A stretch of 28,146 nt of DNA from an uncultured Eubacteriales bacterium (lineage in GTDB: Bacteria; Bacillota; Clostridia; Oscillospirales; Oscillospiraceae), in NCBI GenBank assembly GCA_900546255.1, contig URCB01000021.1:1-28146 (forward strand). Direction: 5' to 3'. A program made the position numbers and the translations under genes. The notes under the pieces are model-generated. The model worked only from the letters and a program-made list of their open reading frames with translations, was not told the origin of the DNA and made no database searches. Below, in pieces: positions 14,150 through 22,545 of this stretch (positions are counted from its first letter, which is position 1; every line of letters begins with the position of its first letter).

Positions 14150-14842
14150 TTATTCGGCCTTGTCCCCTTCCGCCGGAGCGGGGGATTCCGCCGGCTGGGG
14201 CGGCAGCTCCCCCTTCACTGCCACGCACCGGTGGATGGGGGTGCCCATGGCGTGGAACTTGGCCTCATAGTCGGTCATCACCCCCTGGATGCCGTCCCGG
14301 TGGAGGTCGTCGGTGACCTGGGTGGGCTGGAAGCCCCCGGCAGGAAACTCCTCCACAGAAAAGGCAAACAGGCCGGCGTTGTCGGTCTTAAAGTGGATCT
14401 CCCCCCCGTCTGGGAGCACCTGGCGGTACTTGAGCAGGAAGTTCCGGTGGGTCAGCCGCCGCTTGGCGTGGCGCTTGGTGGGCCAGGGATCGCAGAAGTT
14501 GATATAGAGCCGGTCCACTTCCCCCGGGGCGAAAAAGTCGGGGAGGCCCGCCGCGTCGGCGTCCACGAAAAACACGTTCCGCAGCCCCAGGTCCCGGGCC
14601 CGCTCCATGGCCATCACCATGGCGTCGGGCACCCGCTCCACCGCCACAAAGAGGACCTCTGGCTCCGCCGCTGCGGTCTCGCAGGTGAAGCGGCCCTTGC
14701 CGCAGCCCAGCTCCACCCGGAGGGCCTGGGCCCCCGGCAGCAGGGACCGCCAATGCCCCCGGAGGGTCTGGGGCTCCCGAATCAGCCAGTCGGCGCAGGC
14801 CTCCATCCGGGGGATCAAATTCTTCTTTCTTCTCATGCGCAT
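14150..14842 (-). CDS. trmB: tRNA (guanine-N7)-methyltransferase
   Basis: Makes m7G46 in the variable loop of tRNAs using S-adenosylmethionine. The 230-residue form has the SAM motif ELGCGKGRF (about 44-52), a Glu ending the next strand (VAVERVPDAMVMAMERA), and the catalytic/tRNA signature DPWPTKRHAKRRL (118-130), usually DPWPKKRHxKRR. FKTDN and a FSVEEF segment follow, as in the family. The C-terminus carries a Pro/Ala/Glu-rich extension of about 15 residues. The ATG at 14842 is chosen because AGGAGG sits 8 nt upstream; an in-frame start at 14890 lies before a strong leader hairpin. Monocistronic, divergent from radC. Confidence 0.94.
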   Translation of the reverse strand: MRMRRKKNLIPRMEACADWLIREPQTLRGHWRSLLPGAQALRVELGCGKGRFTCETAAAEPEVLFVAVERVPDAMVMAMERARDLGLRNVFFVDADAAGLPDFFAPGEVDRLYINFCDPWPTKRHAKRRLTHRNFLLKYRQVLPDGGEIHFKTDNAGLFAFSVEEFPAGGFQPTQVTDDLHRDGIQGVMTDYEAKFHAMGTPIHRCVAVKGELPPQPAESPAPAEGDKAE

Positions 14843-14866
14843 GGGATGCGCCTCCTTCTCTGGGTC

Positions 14867-14887
14867 GGCCGGCCCCAGAGGCCGGCC
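14867..14887 (-). other. GGCCGGCC hairpin in the trmB leader
   Basis: Two copies of the 8-bp palindrome GGCCGGCC flank CCAGA, giving a perfect 8-bp stem about 12 nt before the AGGAGG sequence. It parallels the hairpin at 4117-4133 upstream of the FHA-SEDS gene. Confidence 0.5.
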
Positions 14888-14904
14888 CAAGTCACTTTCT
14901 GGCT

Positions 14905-14933
14905 ATCATACCATAACTTTCCCCCTTTGTCAG
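14905..14933 (-). promoter_or_regulatory. Sigma-A promoter for trmB
   Basis: On the minus strand CTGACA (14933-14928), a 17-bp spacer and TATGAT (14910-14905), about 60 nt upstream of the trmB ATG. Confidence 0.7.
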
Positions 14934-14975
14934 CGGCTTTCTTCCGATTTTCCCCCCTTGGGCCGGAGGTTTCCC

Positions 14976-15004
14976 TTGTCGAACGGCCCAAAACGCGGTA
15001 TGAT
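14976..15004 (+). promoter_or_regulatory. Sigma-A promoter for the radC-to-comF operon
   Basis: TTGTCG (14976-14981), a 17-bp spacer and TATGAT (14999-15004), divergent from the trmB promoter. No clear LexA-type box (GAAC-N4-GTTC) overlaps it, although one half site GAAC occurs in the spacer. Confidence 0.65.
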
Positions 15005-15071
15005 AAAAGGTACCAAACCCATGGACCGGCCGCCAGAAGGTTCCTCGGCCGCCGGCAGAAAGGAGGGCGCC

Positions 15072-15752
15072 ATGGGCATCCACGAAGGCCACCGGGACCG
15101 CATGAAACAGGAGTTCTTGCAGGGCGGCCTGGCCCACGTCTCAGAACCCCGGGTGCTGGAGCTCCTCCTCTTCTACTCCCGCCGCCAGGGGGATGTGAAC
15201 CCCCTGGCCCATCAGCTGCTGGACACCTTCGGTTCCCTGGCGGGGGTGCTGGACGCCTCCCCCGATGATCTGCGCAAGGTCCCCGGTGTGGGGGAAAATA
15301 CGGTGGTCCTCCTCAAGCTGATCCCCGCCATCGCTGCCCGGTACCTGGCCTCCCGCACCAGCGCGGAGGTCATCCTCTCGGACAGCGCCACCCTTCACGC
15401 CCTGTTCACCCCCTACTTCTTTGGGGCCCGGAACGAGAAGTCCTTCCTGGCCTGCTTCGACAGCAAGGGCAAGCTCCTGGGCGTGCGCCCCCTCAGCGAG
15501 GGTACCCCCAACGCCAACGAGATCAGCCTGCGGAAGATCACCACCGAGGCCCTGGCCTTGAACGCCACCGTGGTGGTCCTGGCCCACAACCACCCCAGCG
15601 GCCTGGCCACCCCTTCCCAGGAGGACCTTTTCCTCACCCGATACATTCAAGATTCCCTCAAGCCCCTCGGCATCACCCTCTACGACCACGTCATCCTCAC
15701 CGATGATGACATGGTCTCCCTGCGGGACAGCCGTTACCTCACGCCCCTTTGA
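15072..15752 (+). CDS. radC: RadC-family JAB/MPN-domain protein
   Basis: A 226-residue RadC protein. The N-terminal half holds a UPF0758-type start (MGIHEGHRDRMKQEFL) and a helix-hairpin-helix KVPGVGENTVVLLKL. The C-terminal half is the MPN/JAB metalloprotease-like domain with the invariant HNHPSG followed by TPSQED, which supplies the His-x-His and Ser/Asp metal-site pattern. Despite the name, a direct role in DNA repair is doubtful; links to natural transformation have been proposed. Its place at the head of a cluster with uvrB, uvrA, recD2 and comF is consistent with DNA processing. AAAGGAGG just before the ATG at 15072 decides the start over the in-frame ATG at 15021. Confidence 0.92.
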   Translation: MGIHEGHRDRMKQEFLQGGLAHVSEPRVLELLLFYSRRQGDVNPLAHQLLDTFGSLAGVLDASPDDLRKVPGVGENTVVLLKLIPAIAARYLASRTSAEVILSDSATLHALFTPYFFGARNEKSFLACFDSKGKLLGVRPLSEGTPNANEISLRKITTEALALNATVVVLAHNHPSGLATPSQEDLFLTRYIQDSLKPLGITLYDHVILTDDDMVSLRDSRYLTPL

Positions 15753-15821
15753 CCCCCGCCGGACCAAGAGGCACGCCCCGCCCGCCGGGGGGCATAGACT
15801 GTTGCAGATTGGGAGGTTTCT

Positions 15822-17801
15822 ATGCCCAAATTTCAAGTCGTCAGCGACTACACCCCCTCTGGGGACCAGCCCGAGGCCATCGCCAGCCTGGCCCAGGGGG
15901 TGGAGCTGGGGCTGGACGAGCAGACCCTCTTGGGGGTCACCGGCTCCGGCAAAACCTTCACCATGGCCAAGGTCATTGAGCGGGTCCAGCGCCCCACCCT
16001 GGTGCTGGCCCACAACAAGACCTTGGCCGCCCAGCTGTGCGCGGAGTTTAAGGAGTTTTTCCCCAACAACGCCGTGGAGTACTTCGTGTCCTACTACGAC
16101 TACTACCAGCCGGAGGCCTACATCCCCCACACCGACACCTTCATCGAAAAGGACAGCGCCATCAACGACGAGATTGAGCGCCTGCGCCACTCCGCCACCT
16201 CCGCTTTGTTCGAGCGGCGGGACGTGATCGTGGTGGCCTCGGTGTCCTGCATCTACGGGTTGGGGGACCCCATCGACTACTCCAACATGGTGATCTCCCT
16301 GCGCACCGGCCAGGAACGGCCCATGACCGAGCTGCTGAACAAACTCACCGAGATCCGCTACGAGCGCAACGACGTGGCCTTTGACCGCAACCGCTTCCGG
16401 GTGCGGGGGGACACGGTGGAGATCTTCCCCGTCTATGCCAAGGACCACGCCATCCGGGTGGAGTTCTTCGGGGACGAGATTGACCGCATCAGCGAGATCA
16501 ACGTGGTCACCGGCACCCCCACCCGGGTGGTGGACCATGTGGCCATCTACCCCGCCTCCCACTACGTGGCCTCCAAGGAGAAGATGGCCGCCGCCATCGA
16601 CGAGATCTACCGGGAGCTGGACGAACGGGTGGCCTTCTTCAAGGCCAACGACCAGCTGCTGGAGGCCCAGCGGATCTCCCAGCGCACCCTGTATGACATC
16701 GAGATGATGCGGGAGCTGGGCTACTGCTCCGGCATTGAGAACTACAGCCGGGTCATCGCCGGCCGGCCGGCAGGCTCCCCCCCCATGACCCTGCTGGACT
16801 ACTTCCCCAAGGACTTCCTCATGTTCATCGACGAGAGCCACGTGACCCTTCCCCAGGTGCGGGCCATGTACAACGGCGACCGGGCCCGGAAAACCACCCT
16901 GGTAGACTACGGCTTCCGCCTGCCCTGCGCCTTTGACAACCGCCCTTTGACCTTTGACGAGTTTACCCAGCGGCTCAACCAGGTGATCTACGTCTCCGCC
17001 ACCCCGGGGCAGTACGAGCGCAGCCGCTCGGGGCAGATTGTGGAGCAGGTCATCCGCCCCACGGGCCTGCTGGACCCGGTGGTCCAGGTGCGGCCGGTGG
17101 AAGGGCAGATCGACGACCTCATCGGGGAGATCCACGCCCGGGAACAGCGCCAGGAGCGGGTGCTGGTGACCACCCTCACCAAGAAGATGGCCGAGGACCT
17201 CACCAACTACCTCCAGGGGGCGGGCATCCGGGTGCGGTACATGCACCACGACGTGGACACCATCGAGCGCATGGAGATCATCCGGGACCTCCGCCTGGGG
17301 GCCTTCGACGTGCTGGTGGGCATCAACCTCCTCCGGGAGGGGCTGGACCTGCCAGAAGTCTCCCTGGTGGCCATTCTGGACGCCGACAAGGAGGGGTTCC
17401 TCCGCTCGGAGACCTCCCTCATCCAGACCATCGGCCGGGCCGCCCGGAACGCGGAGGGCCTGGTGATCCTCTACGCCGACACCGTCACCCCCTCCATGGC
17501 CGCCGCCATGGAGGAGACCCAGCGCCGGCGGGAGATTCAGGACGCCTACAACCAGGCCCACGGCATCGTCCCCAAGACCATTGTCAAGTCCGTCCGGGAC
17601 CTCATTGAGATCTCCCACGCCCCCGACGGCAAGGGCAAGAAGGGCCAGGGGGCCAAGGCCCTCACCCAGAAGGAGAAGGCCAACCTCATCGCCAATCTGG
17701 AAAAGGAGATGAAGGAGGCCAGCCGCCGGCTGGAGTTCGAATACGCCGCCATTCTGCGGGATCAAATCATCGAGCTGCGGGGAAAGGAGACCACCGACTA
17801 A
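15822..17801 (+). CDS. uvrB: Excinuclease ABC subunit B
   Basis: Damage-verification helicase of nucleotide excision repair, receiving damaged DNA from UvrA and recruiting UvrC. The 659-residue chain is normal in length. Walker A is GVTGSGKT (38-45). The beta-hairpin that clamps DNA is visible as [20 protein letters not shown]. The DESH Walker B box is at about 337-340, helicase motif VI appears as QTIGRAARN, and the C-terminal UVR motif that binds UvrC is [26 protein letters not shown] precedes the ATG. It lies 69 nt after radC and in the same operon as uvrA, although two unrelated genes separate uvrB and uvrA. No uvrC is in the window. Confidence 0.98.
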   Translation: MPKFQVVSDYTPSGDQPEAIASLAQGVELGLDEQTLLGVTGSGKTFTMAKVIERVQRPTLVLAHNKTLAAQLCAEFKEFFPNNAVEYFVSYYDYYQPEAYIPHTDTFIEKDSAINDEIERLRHSATSALFERRDVIVVASVSCIYGLGDPIDYSNMVISLRTGQERPMTELLNKLTEIRYERNDVAFDRNRFRVRGDTVEIFPVYAKDHAIRVEFFGDEIDRISEINVVTGTPTRVVDHVAIYPASHYVASKEKMAAAIDEIYRELDERVAFFKANDQLLEAQRISQRTLYDIEMMRELGYCSGIENYSRVIAGRPAGSPPMTLLDYFPKDFLMFIDESHVTLPQVRAMYNGDRARKTTLVDYGFRLPCAFDNRPLTFDEFTQRLNQVIYVSATPGQYERSRSGQIVEQVIRPTGLLDPVVQVRPVEGQIDDLIGEIHAREQRQERVLVTTLTKKMAEDLTNYLQGAGIRVRYMHHDVDTIERMEIIRDLRLGAFDVLVGINLLREGLDLPEVSLVAILDADKEGFLRSETSLIQTIGRAARNAEGLVILYADTVTPSMAAAMEETQRRREIQDAYNQAHGIVPKTIVKSVRDLIEISHAPDGKGKKGQGAKALTQKEKANLIANLEKEMKEASRRLEFEYAAILRDQIIELRGKETTD

Positions 17802-17865
17802 GGCGTCCCCCTGTCCCCAGCCATCCCTATCCCAGTCCCACCCCCAGAGAGAAAGGAGTATTCCC

Positions 17866-18774
17866 ATGGAAGAGAACACCCCCGCCACCAACACCGCCCA
17901 ACCAGGAAAGAAATCCTCCCGCCTGGCCATCCTGTGCATCCTCATCGCCGGCTCCCTGTGGGGCTGCCTGGGGCTGTTCAACCGGAACCTCTCCGCCCTG
18001 GGCATCGCCCCGGAGACGGTGGTCATGCTGCGAAACCTGGGGGCCTGCGTGATTTTGGCCATCCTCTTCCTGATCTATGACCGGAGCATCTTCCGCATCC
18101 GCCTGCGGCACCTGCCCCTCTTCCTGGCCATGGGCCTGGTGAGCATCCTGCTCTTTACCCTGTGCTACTTCCGCAGCCAGCAGGTCTCCTCCCTGGCGGT
18201 GGCGGCCATCCTGCTCTACACCGCCCCCACCTTCGTGGTGATCCTCTCCGCCATCCTCTGGAAGGATAAGATCACCAAGCGGAAACTCCTAGCCCTGGTG
18301 CTGGCCTTTCTGGGGTGCTGCTTTGTGGCAGGCATCCTCAACGGCCAGCTCACCCTCACCACCGATGGGCTGCTGCTGGGCATCGGCAGCGGCCTGTTTT
18401 ACAGCTCTTACACCATCTTCGGACGGTTCGCTTTGAAGCACTACCAGCCCTTTACCGTCACCTTCTACACCTTCCTCATCGCCGGGATTGGGTCCCTGTT
18501 TATGACCAACGCCGGGGACCTGTACACCACCTTCCACTCTCCCCAGGGGATCCTGCTGTCCTTAGGGCTCATGGTCTGCGGCACCGTGCTGCCCTACATC
18601 CTCTACACCAAGGGTCTCAATGACCTGGGGGACAGCGGCAAGGCCTCCATCCTGGCCTCGGTAGAGCCGGTGGTGGCCTCCCTGGTGGGCATCCTGGCCT
18701 TTGGGGAGCCCATGACCCTGGGCGTGGTGCTGGGCCTGGTGTGCATTCTGGCCTCCGTCTACATCTTGAGGTAA
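17866..18774 (+). CDS. EamA/DMT-superfamily transporter
   Basis: A 302-residue polytopic membrane protein with about ten hydrophobic helices in two EamA repeats: the first begins AILCILIAGSLWGCLGLFNR, the second TDGLLLGIGSGLFYSSYTIF. The end motif EPVVASLVGILAFGEP is typical of drug/metabolite transporters of the RhaT/YdcZ/EamA type. Substrates in the family range from amino acids to purines and cannot be predicted here. AGAAAGGAG precedes the start. It sits 64 nt after uvrB and 6 nt before ybaK, so it is co-transcribed with repair genes without an obvious functional reason. Confidence 0.92.
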   Translation: MEENTPATNTAQPGKKSSRLAILCILIAGSLWGCLGLFNRNLSALGIAPETVVMLRNLGACVILAILFLIYDRSIFRIRLRHLPLFLAMGLVSILLFTLCYFRSQQVSSLAVAAILLYTAPTFVVILSAILWKDKITKRKLLALVLAFLGCCFVAGILNGQLTLTTDGLLLGIGSGLFYSSYTIFGRFALKHYQPFTVTFYTFLIAGIGSLFMTNAGDLYTTFHSPQGILLSLGLMVCGTVLPYILYTKGLNDLGDSGKASILASVEPVVASLVGILAFGEPMTLGVVLGLVCILASVYILR

Positions 18775-18780
18775 CCCAGT

Positions 18781-19284
18781 ATGGCAAAACATCCAAAAGA
18801 AGAAAAAACCAACGTGGTCCGCATCCTGGAGGCCGCCGGCATCCCCTGCACCGCCTATGAGGTCCCCCTGCCCAAGGGGGAGGTGCCCGACGGGGTCACC
18901 GCCGCCAAGCTCCTGGGCAAGCCCCCGGAGCAGGTCTTTAAAACCCTGGTGGCCCAGGGGCCCAAGGGGGAGCACTTCGTCTTTGTGATCCCCGTGGCGG
19001 AGACCCTGGACCTGAAAAAGGCCGCCAAGGCCGCCGGGGTGAAGTCGGTCTCCATGCTGCCCCAGAAACAGCTGCTCCCCCTCACCGGCTATGTCCACGG
19101 GGGGTGCTCCCCGGTGGGGATGGCCAAGGCCTTCCCCACCTATTTTGCCGAGGAAGTCATCCTGGTGGACACCATGGTGTGTTCCGCCGGGAAGGTGGGC
19201 TTCCAGGTGGAGGTGGCCCCCGATGACCTCATCGCCCTGGTGAAGGGGCAGATTGCCGACCTCACCACGGCACCATCCCATTGA
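18781..19284 (+). CDS. ybaK: Cys-tRNA(Pro)/Cys-tRNA(Cys) deacylase, YbaK/EbsC family
   Basis: Hydrolyses mischarged Cys-tRNA(Pro), clearing errors of prolyl-tRNA synthetase. The 167-residue protein shows the YbaK pattern: [13 protein letters not shown] at the start, the central [14 protein letters not shown] with the conserved catalytic lysine region, a [20 protein letters not shown] stretch (the Gly-rich loop), and [18 protein letters not shown] at the end. The length is normal for the family. It follows the transporter by only 6 nt with its start close behind the preceding stop, and uvrA begins 19 nt later. Relation to the neighbouring repair genes is not evident. Confidence 0.92.
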   Translation: MAKHPKEEKTNVVRILEAAGIPCTAYEVPLPKGEVPDGVTAAKLLGKPPEQVFKTLVAQGPKGEHFVFVIPVAETLDLKKAAKAAGVKSVSMLPQKQLLPLTGYVHGGCSPVGMAKAFPTYFAEEVILVDTMVCSAGKVGFQVEVAPDDLIALVKGQIADLTTAPSH

Positions 19285-19303
19285 TAACGGAGCGATATCC
19301 CCT

Positions 19304-22132
19304 ATGCAGACACACATCTACGTCAAGGGCGCCCGCGCCCACAATTTGAAAAATATCGACGTCTCCCTCCCCCGGGACAAGCTGGTGGTGGTCACCGGCC
19401 TGTCGGGGTCGGGAAAGTCCTCCCTGGCCTTCGACACCATCTATGCCGAGGGGCAACGGCGGTATGTGGAGTCCCTCTCCTCCTACGCCCGGATGTTCCT
19501 GGGCCAGATGGAAAAGCCCGATGTGGACTACATCGACGGCCTCTCCCCCGCCATCTCCATTGACCAGAAGACCACCAGCAAGAACCCCCGGTCCACCGTG
19601 GGCACGGTGACGGAGATCTACGACTACCTCCGCCTCCTCTGGGCCCGGGTGGGCACCCCCCACTGCCCCAAGTGCGGCAAGGAGATCCGCCAGCAGTCCA
19701 TCGACCAGATCATCGACCAGATCCTCTCCCTCCCCGAGGGCACCCGGATCCAGGTGCTGGCCCCGGTGATCCGGGGGAAGAAGGGGGAGCACACCAAGGT
19801 GCTGGAAAACGCCCGGAAGTCCGGCTACGTCCGCTGCCGGGTGGACGGGGTCCTCTATGAGCTCACCGAGGACATCCCCGTGGAGAAGAACAAGAAGCAC
19901 AACATCGAGATCGTGGTGGACCGGCTGGTGATCCGGCCGGACATCCTCCGCCGCCTCACCGACTCGGTGGAGACCGCCGCCTCCCTGGGGGGCGGCCTGG
20001 TGCTCATCAACCTGGTGAAGGAGGACCAGGACCTCTCCTTCTCCCAGAACTACGCCTGCGAGGACTGCGGCATCTCCATCGAGGAGCTCTCCCCCCGGAT
20101 GTTCTCCTTCAACAGCCCCTTCGGGGCCTGCCCCACCTGCACCGGCCTGGGCAGCCAGATGAAGGCCGACCCCCAGCTGGTGATCCCCAACCCCGCCCTG
20201 TCCATCCTGGACGGGGCCATCGCCGTCTCCGGCTGGCAGAACGTGAAGGGGGACTCCATCGCCCGGATGTACTTTGAGGCCCTGGCCAAGGAGTACCACT
20301 TTGACCTGCGCACCCCCTTCCAGGACCTTCCCCCGGCGGCCCAGGAGGTCATCCTCCACGGCACGAAGGGGAAGAAACTGAAGCTCACCTACCACCGGGC
20401 CGACGGAATGGGCACCTTCCAGCAGGCCTTTGAGGGCATCCTGGACAACGTGGAGCGGCGGTTCACCGAGACCCAGTCCGACGCCTCCCGGAAGGAGCTG
20501 GAGGAGTGCATGAGCCAGTGCCCCTGCCCCACCTGCCGGGGCCGCCGGCTGAAGAAGGAGGCCCTGGCGGTCACCGTGGGGGGGATGGACATCGACACCT
20601 TCTGCCACCAGTCGGTCACCGAGGCCCTGGACTTTGTGGACCACCTCACCCTCACCGAGACCCAGGCCCAGATCGCCCAGCAGATCCTCAAGGAGATCAA
20701 GGCCCGGCTCACCTTCCTCCAGCGGGTGGGGCTGGCCTACCTCACCCTCAGCCGCCAGGCGGGCACCCTCTCCGGGGGGGAGAGCCAACGCATCCGCCTG
20801 GCCACCCAGATCGGCTCCTCCCTCATGGGGGTGCTGTACATCCTGGACGAGCCCTCTATCGGCCTGCACCAGCGGGACAACGACATGCTCCTGGACACCC
20901 TGAAGCACCTGCGGGACCTGGGCAACACCCTCATCGTGGTGGAGCACGACGAGGACACCATGCGCGCCGCCGACTACATCGTGGACATCGGCCCCGGGGC
21001 CGGGGTCCACGGCGGGGAGGTGGTGGCCGCCGGCACGGTGGAGGAGATCATGGCCGAGCCCCGATCCCTCACCGGCCAGTACCTCTCCGGGGCCAAAACC
21101 ATCCCCGTCCCCCCCCGCCGCCGGCCGGGCAACGGCCACTGCCTCACCGTCCGGGGGGCCGCGGAAAACAACCTGGACCACATCGACGTGTCCATCCCCC
21201 TGGGGACCTTCACCTGCGTCACCGGGGTGTCCGGGTCGGGGAAGTCCTCCCTGGTCAACGAGATCCTCTTCAAGCGCCTGGGGGCCGATTTAAACCGGAT
21301 GAAGGTCCGCCCCGGCAAGCACGACCGTTTGGAAGGGGAGGAATTTTTGGACAAGGTCATCGCCATCGACCAGTCCCCCATCGGCCGGACCCCCCGGTCC
21401 AACCCCGCCACCTACACCGGGCTCTTTGGAGACATCCGGGAGCTCTTCGCCTCCACCCCTGACGCCAAGTCCCGGGGGTATGGCCCCGGGCGGTTCTCCT
21501 TCAACGTGAAGGGGGGCCGGTGCGAGTCCTGCGCCGGGGACGGCCTGCTGAAGATTGAAATGCACTTCCTGCCGGACATTTACGTCCCCTGTGAGGTGTG
21601 CAAGGGCAAGCGCTACAACCGGGAAACCTTGGAAGTGAAGTACAAGGGCAAGAACATCCACGACGTGCTGAACATGACCGTGGACGAGGGTCTAGAGTTC
21701 TTCGCCAACCTCCCCAAACTCCGGCGGAAGCTGGAAACCCTCTCCTCCGTGGGGTTGGGCTACCTCAAAATCGGCCAGTCCTCCACCACCCTCTCCGGGG
21801 GGGAGGCCCAGCGGGTGAAGCTGGCCACGGAGCTGGCCCGCCGGTCCACCGGCAAGACCATCTATATCCTGGACGAGCCCACCACCGGCCTGCACACCTA
21901 CGACGTCCACAAGCTCCTGGAGGTGCTGGACCGCCTGGTGGAGGGGGGCAACACCGTGGTGGTCATCGAGCACAACCTGGACGTGATCAAATGGGCTGAC
22001 CACGTCATCGACCTGGGCCCCGAAGGGGGCAGCGGCGGGGGCCACATCGTGTGCACCGGCACCCCCGAAGAGGTGGCCCAGTGTGCAGCCTCCTACACCG
22101 GCCAGTACCTGAAGCGGATGCTGGAGAAATAA
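19304..22132 (+). CDS. uvrA: Excinuclease ABC subunit A
   Basis: ATPase that scans DNA for bulky lesions and hands them to UvrB. It is 942 residues long, the usual size. Two ABC halves are complete: Walker A sites [10 protein letters not shown] (31-40) and GVSGSGKSS in the second half; signature motifs [14 protein letters not shown] and [14 protein letters not shown]; Walker B sites [15 protein letters not shown] and [15 protein letters not shown]. Zinc modules CEDC...CPTC and CESC...CEVC are intact. The first half also has the UvrB-binding segment [17 protein letters not shown]. The ATG at 19304 gives the expected [18 protein letters not shown] start; an in-frame ATG at 19253 inside ybaK is rejected. 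Confidence 0.98.
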   Translation: MQTHIYVKGARAHNLKNIDVSLPRDKLVVVTGLSGSGKSSLAFDTIYAEGQRRYVESLSSYARMFLGQMEKPDVDYIDGLSPAISIDQKTTSKNPRSTVGTVTEIYDYLRLLWARVGTPHCPKCGKEIRQQSIDQIIDQILSLPEGTRIQVLAPVIRGKKGEHTKVLENARKSGYVRCRVDGVLYELTEDIPVEKNKKHNIEIVVDRLVIRPDILRRLTDSVETAASLGGGLVLINLVKEDQDLSFSQNYACEDCGISIEELSPRMFSFNSPFGACPTCTGLGSQMKADPQLVIPNPALSILDGAIAVSGWQNVKGDSIARMYFEALAKEYHFDLRTPFQDLPPAAQEVILHGTKGKKLKLTYHRADGMGTFQQAFEGILDNVERRFTETQSDASRKELEECMSQCPCPTCRGRRLKKEALAVTVGGMDIDTFCHQSVTEALDFVDHLTLTETQAQIAQQILKEIKARLTFLQRVGLAYLTLSRQAGTLSGGESQRIRLATQIGSSLMGVLYILDEPSIGLHQRDNDMLLDTLKHLRDLGNTLIVVEHDEDTMRAADYIVDIGPGAGVHGGEVVAAGTVEEIMAEPRSLTGQYLSGAKTIPVPPRRRPGNGHCLTVRGAAENNLDHIDVSIPLGTFTCVTGVSGSGKSSLVNEILFKRLGADLNRMKVRPGKHDRLEGEEFLDKVIAIDQSPIGRTPRSNPATYTGLFGDIRELFASTPDAKSRGYGPGRFSFNVKGGRCESCAGDGLLKIEMHFLPDIYVPCEVCKGKRYNRETLEVKYKGKNIHDVLNMTVDEGLEFFANLPKLRRKLETLSSVGLGYLKIGQSSTTLSGGEAQRVKLATELARRSTGKTIYILDEPTTGLHTYDVHKLLEVLDRLVEGGNTVVVIEHNLDVIKWADHVIDLGPEGGSGGGHIVCTGTPEEVAQCAASYTGQYLKRMLEK

Positions 22133-22194
22133 ACCGCCCGGGACAAGGTTCCCCCCGCCCCTTTGGCGCATAGCATGGGGCGGAGGTGTTCTCT

Positions 22195-22545
22195 GTGGAA
22201 ATTCTACTGGCGCTGTTCGGTTCGGCCCTGCTGGTGCTGCTGGGCCATTGGCTGCTCCTTCGGCTGCTCTCCCCCGCCCAGACGGGGACCATGCCGGTGT
22301 TCGCCGTGATCCCCGCCGCCGGGGACGGGGAGGGGCTGGAGCAAACCCTCCGCCACCTGCGGTGGCTTCAGGGGGAAAAGCTGGCCCCCTTCACCCCCCT
22401 GGTGGTGGACGCGGGCCTCTCCCCCCAGGGGCTGGCCCTGGTCCAGGCCCTGCAGCGGCGGGACCCCACCCTCCTCTTCTGCCCGGCAGAGGAGGCCACG
22501 TACATCCTACAAAGGAAAGGTGACCATGGATACTTCTCCCTCTGA
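22195..22545 (+). CDS. Small membrane-anchored protein of unknown function (glycosyltransferase-A-like segment?)
   Basis: A 116-residue product if translation starts at GTG 22195, where GGCGGAGG lies 8 nt upstream; a GTG at 22186 overlaps that site and is less likely. One N-terminal membrane helix (about 3-25) is followed by a cytoplasmic or extracytoplasmic alpha/beta piece: PVFAVIPAAGDGEGLEQTLR, then TPLVVDAGLSPQGLALVQAL and DPTLLFCP. The strand-helix-strand spacing recalls the first half of a GT-A glycosyltransferase, but the catalytic DxD region is missing, so this is at best a remnant or a look-alike. It overlaps recD2 by 20 nt and is probably translated with it. Function unknown. Confidence 0.7.
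   Translation: MEILLALFGSALLVLLGHWLLLRLLSPAQTGTMPVFAVIPAAGDGEGLEQTLRHLRWLQGEKLAPFTPLVVDAGLSPQGLALVQALQRRDPTLLFCPAEEATYILQRKGDHGYFSL

Noticed and set aside
14976..15004. Possible LexA/SOS box at the radC operon promoter (GAACGGCCCAAAAC)
   Set aside because: Only one half site GAAC is present; the other half should read GTTC and does not.
15141..18062. Open frame of about 973 codons on the minus strand opposite radC, uvrB and the transporter
   Set aside because: It is a mirror of well-identified genes; its composition is the reverse-frame signature, and it has no sensible ribosome site or domain.
19262..21181. Open frame of about 639 codons antisense to uvrA
   Set aside because: uvrA is unambiguous on the plus strand; the antisense product has no recognisable motif.
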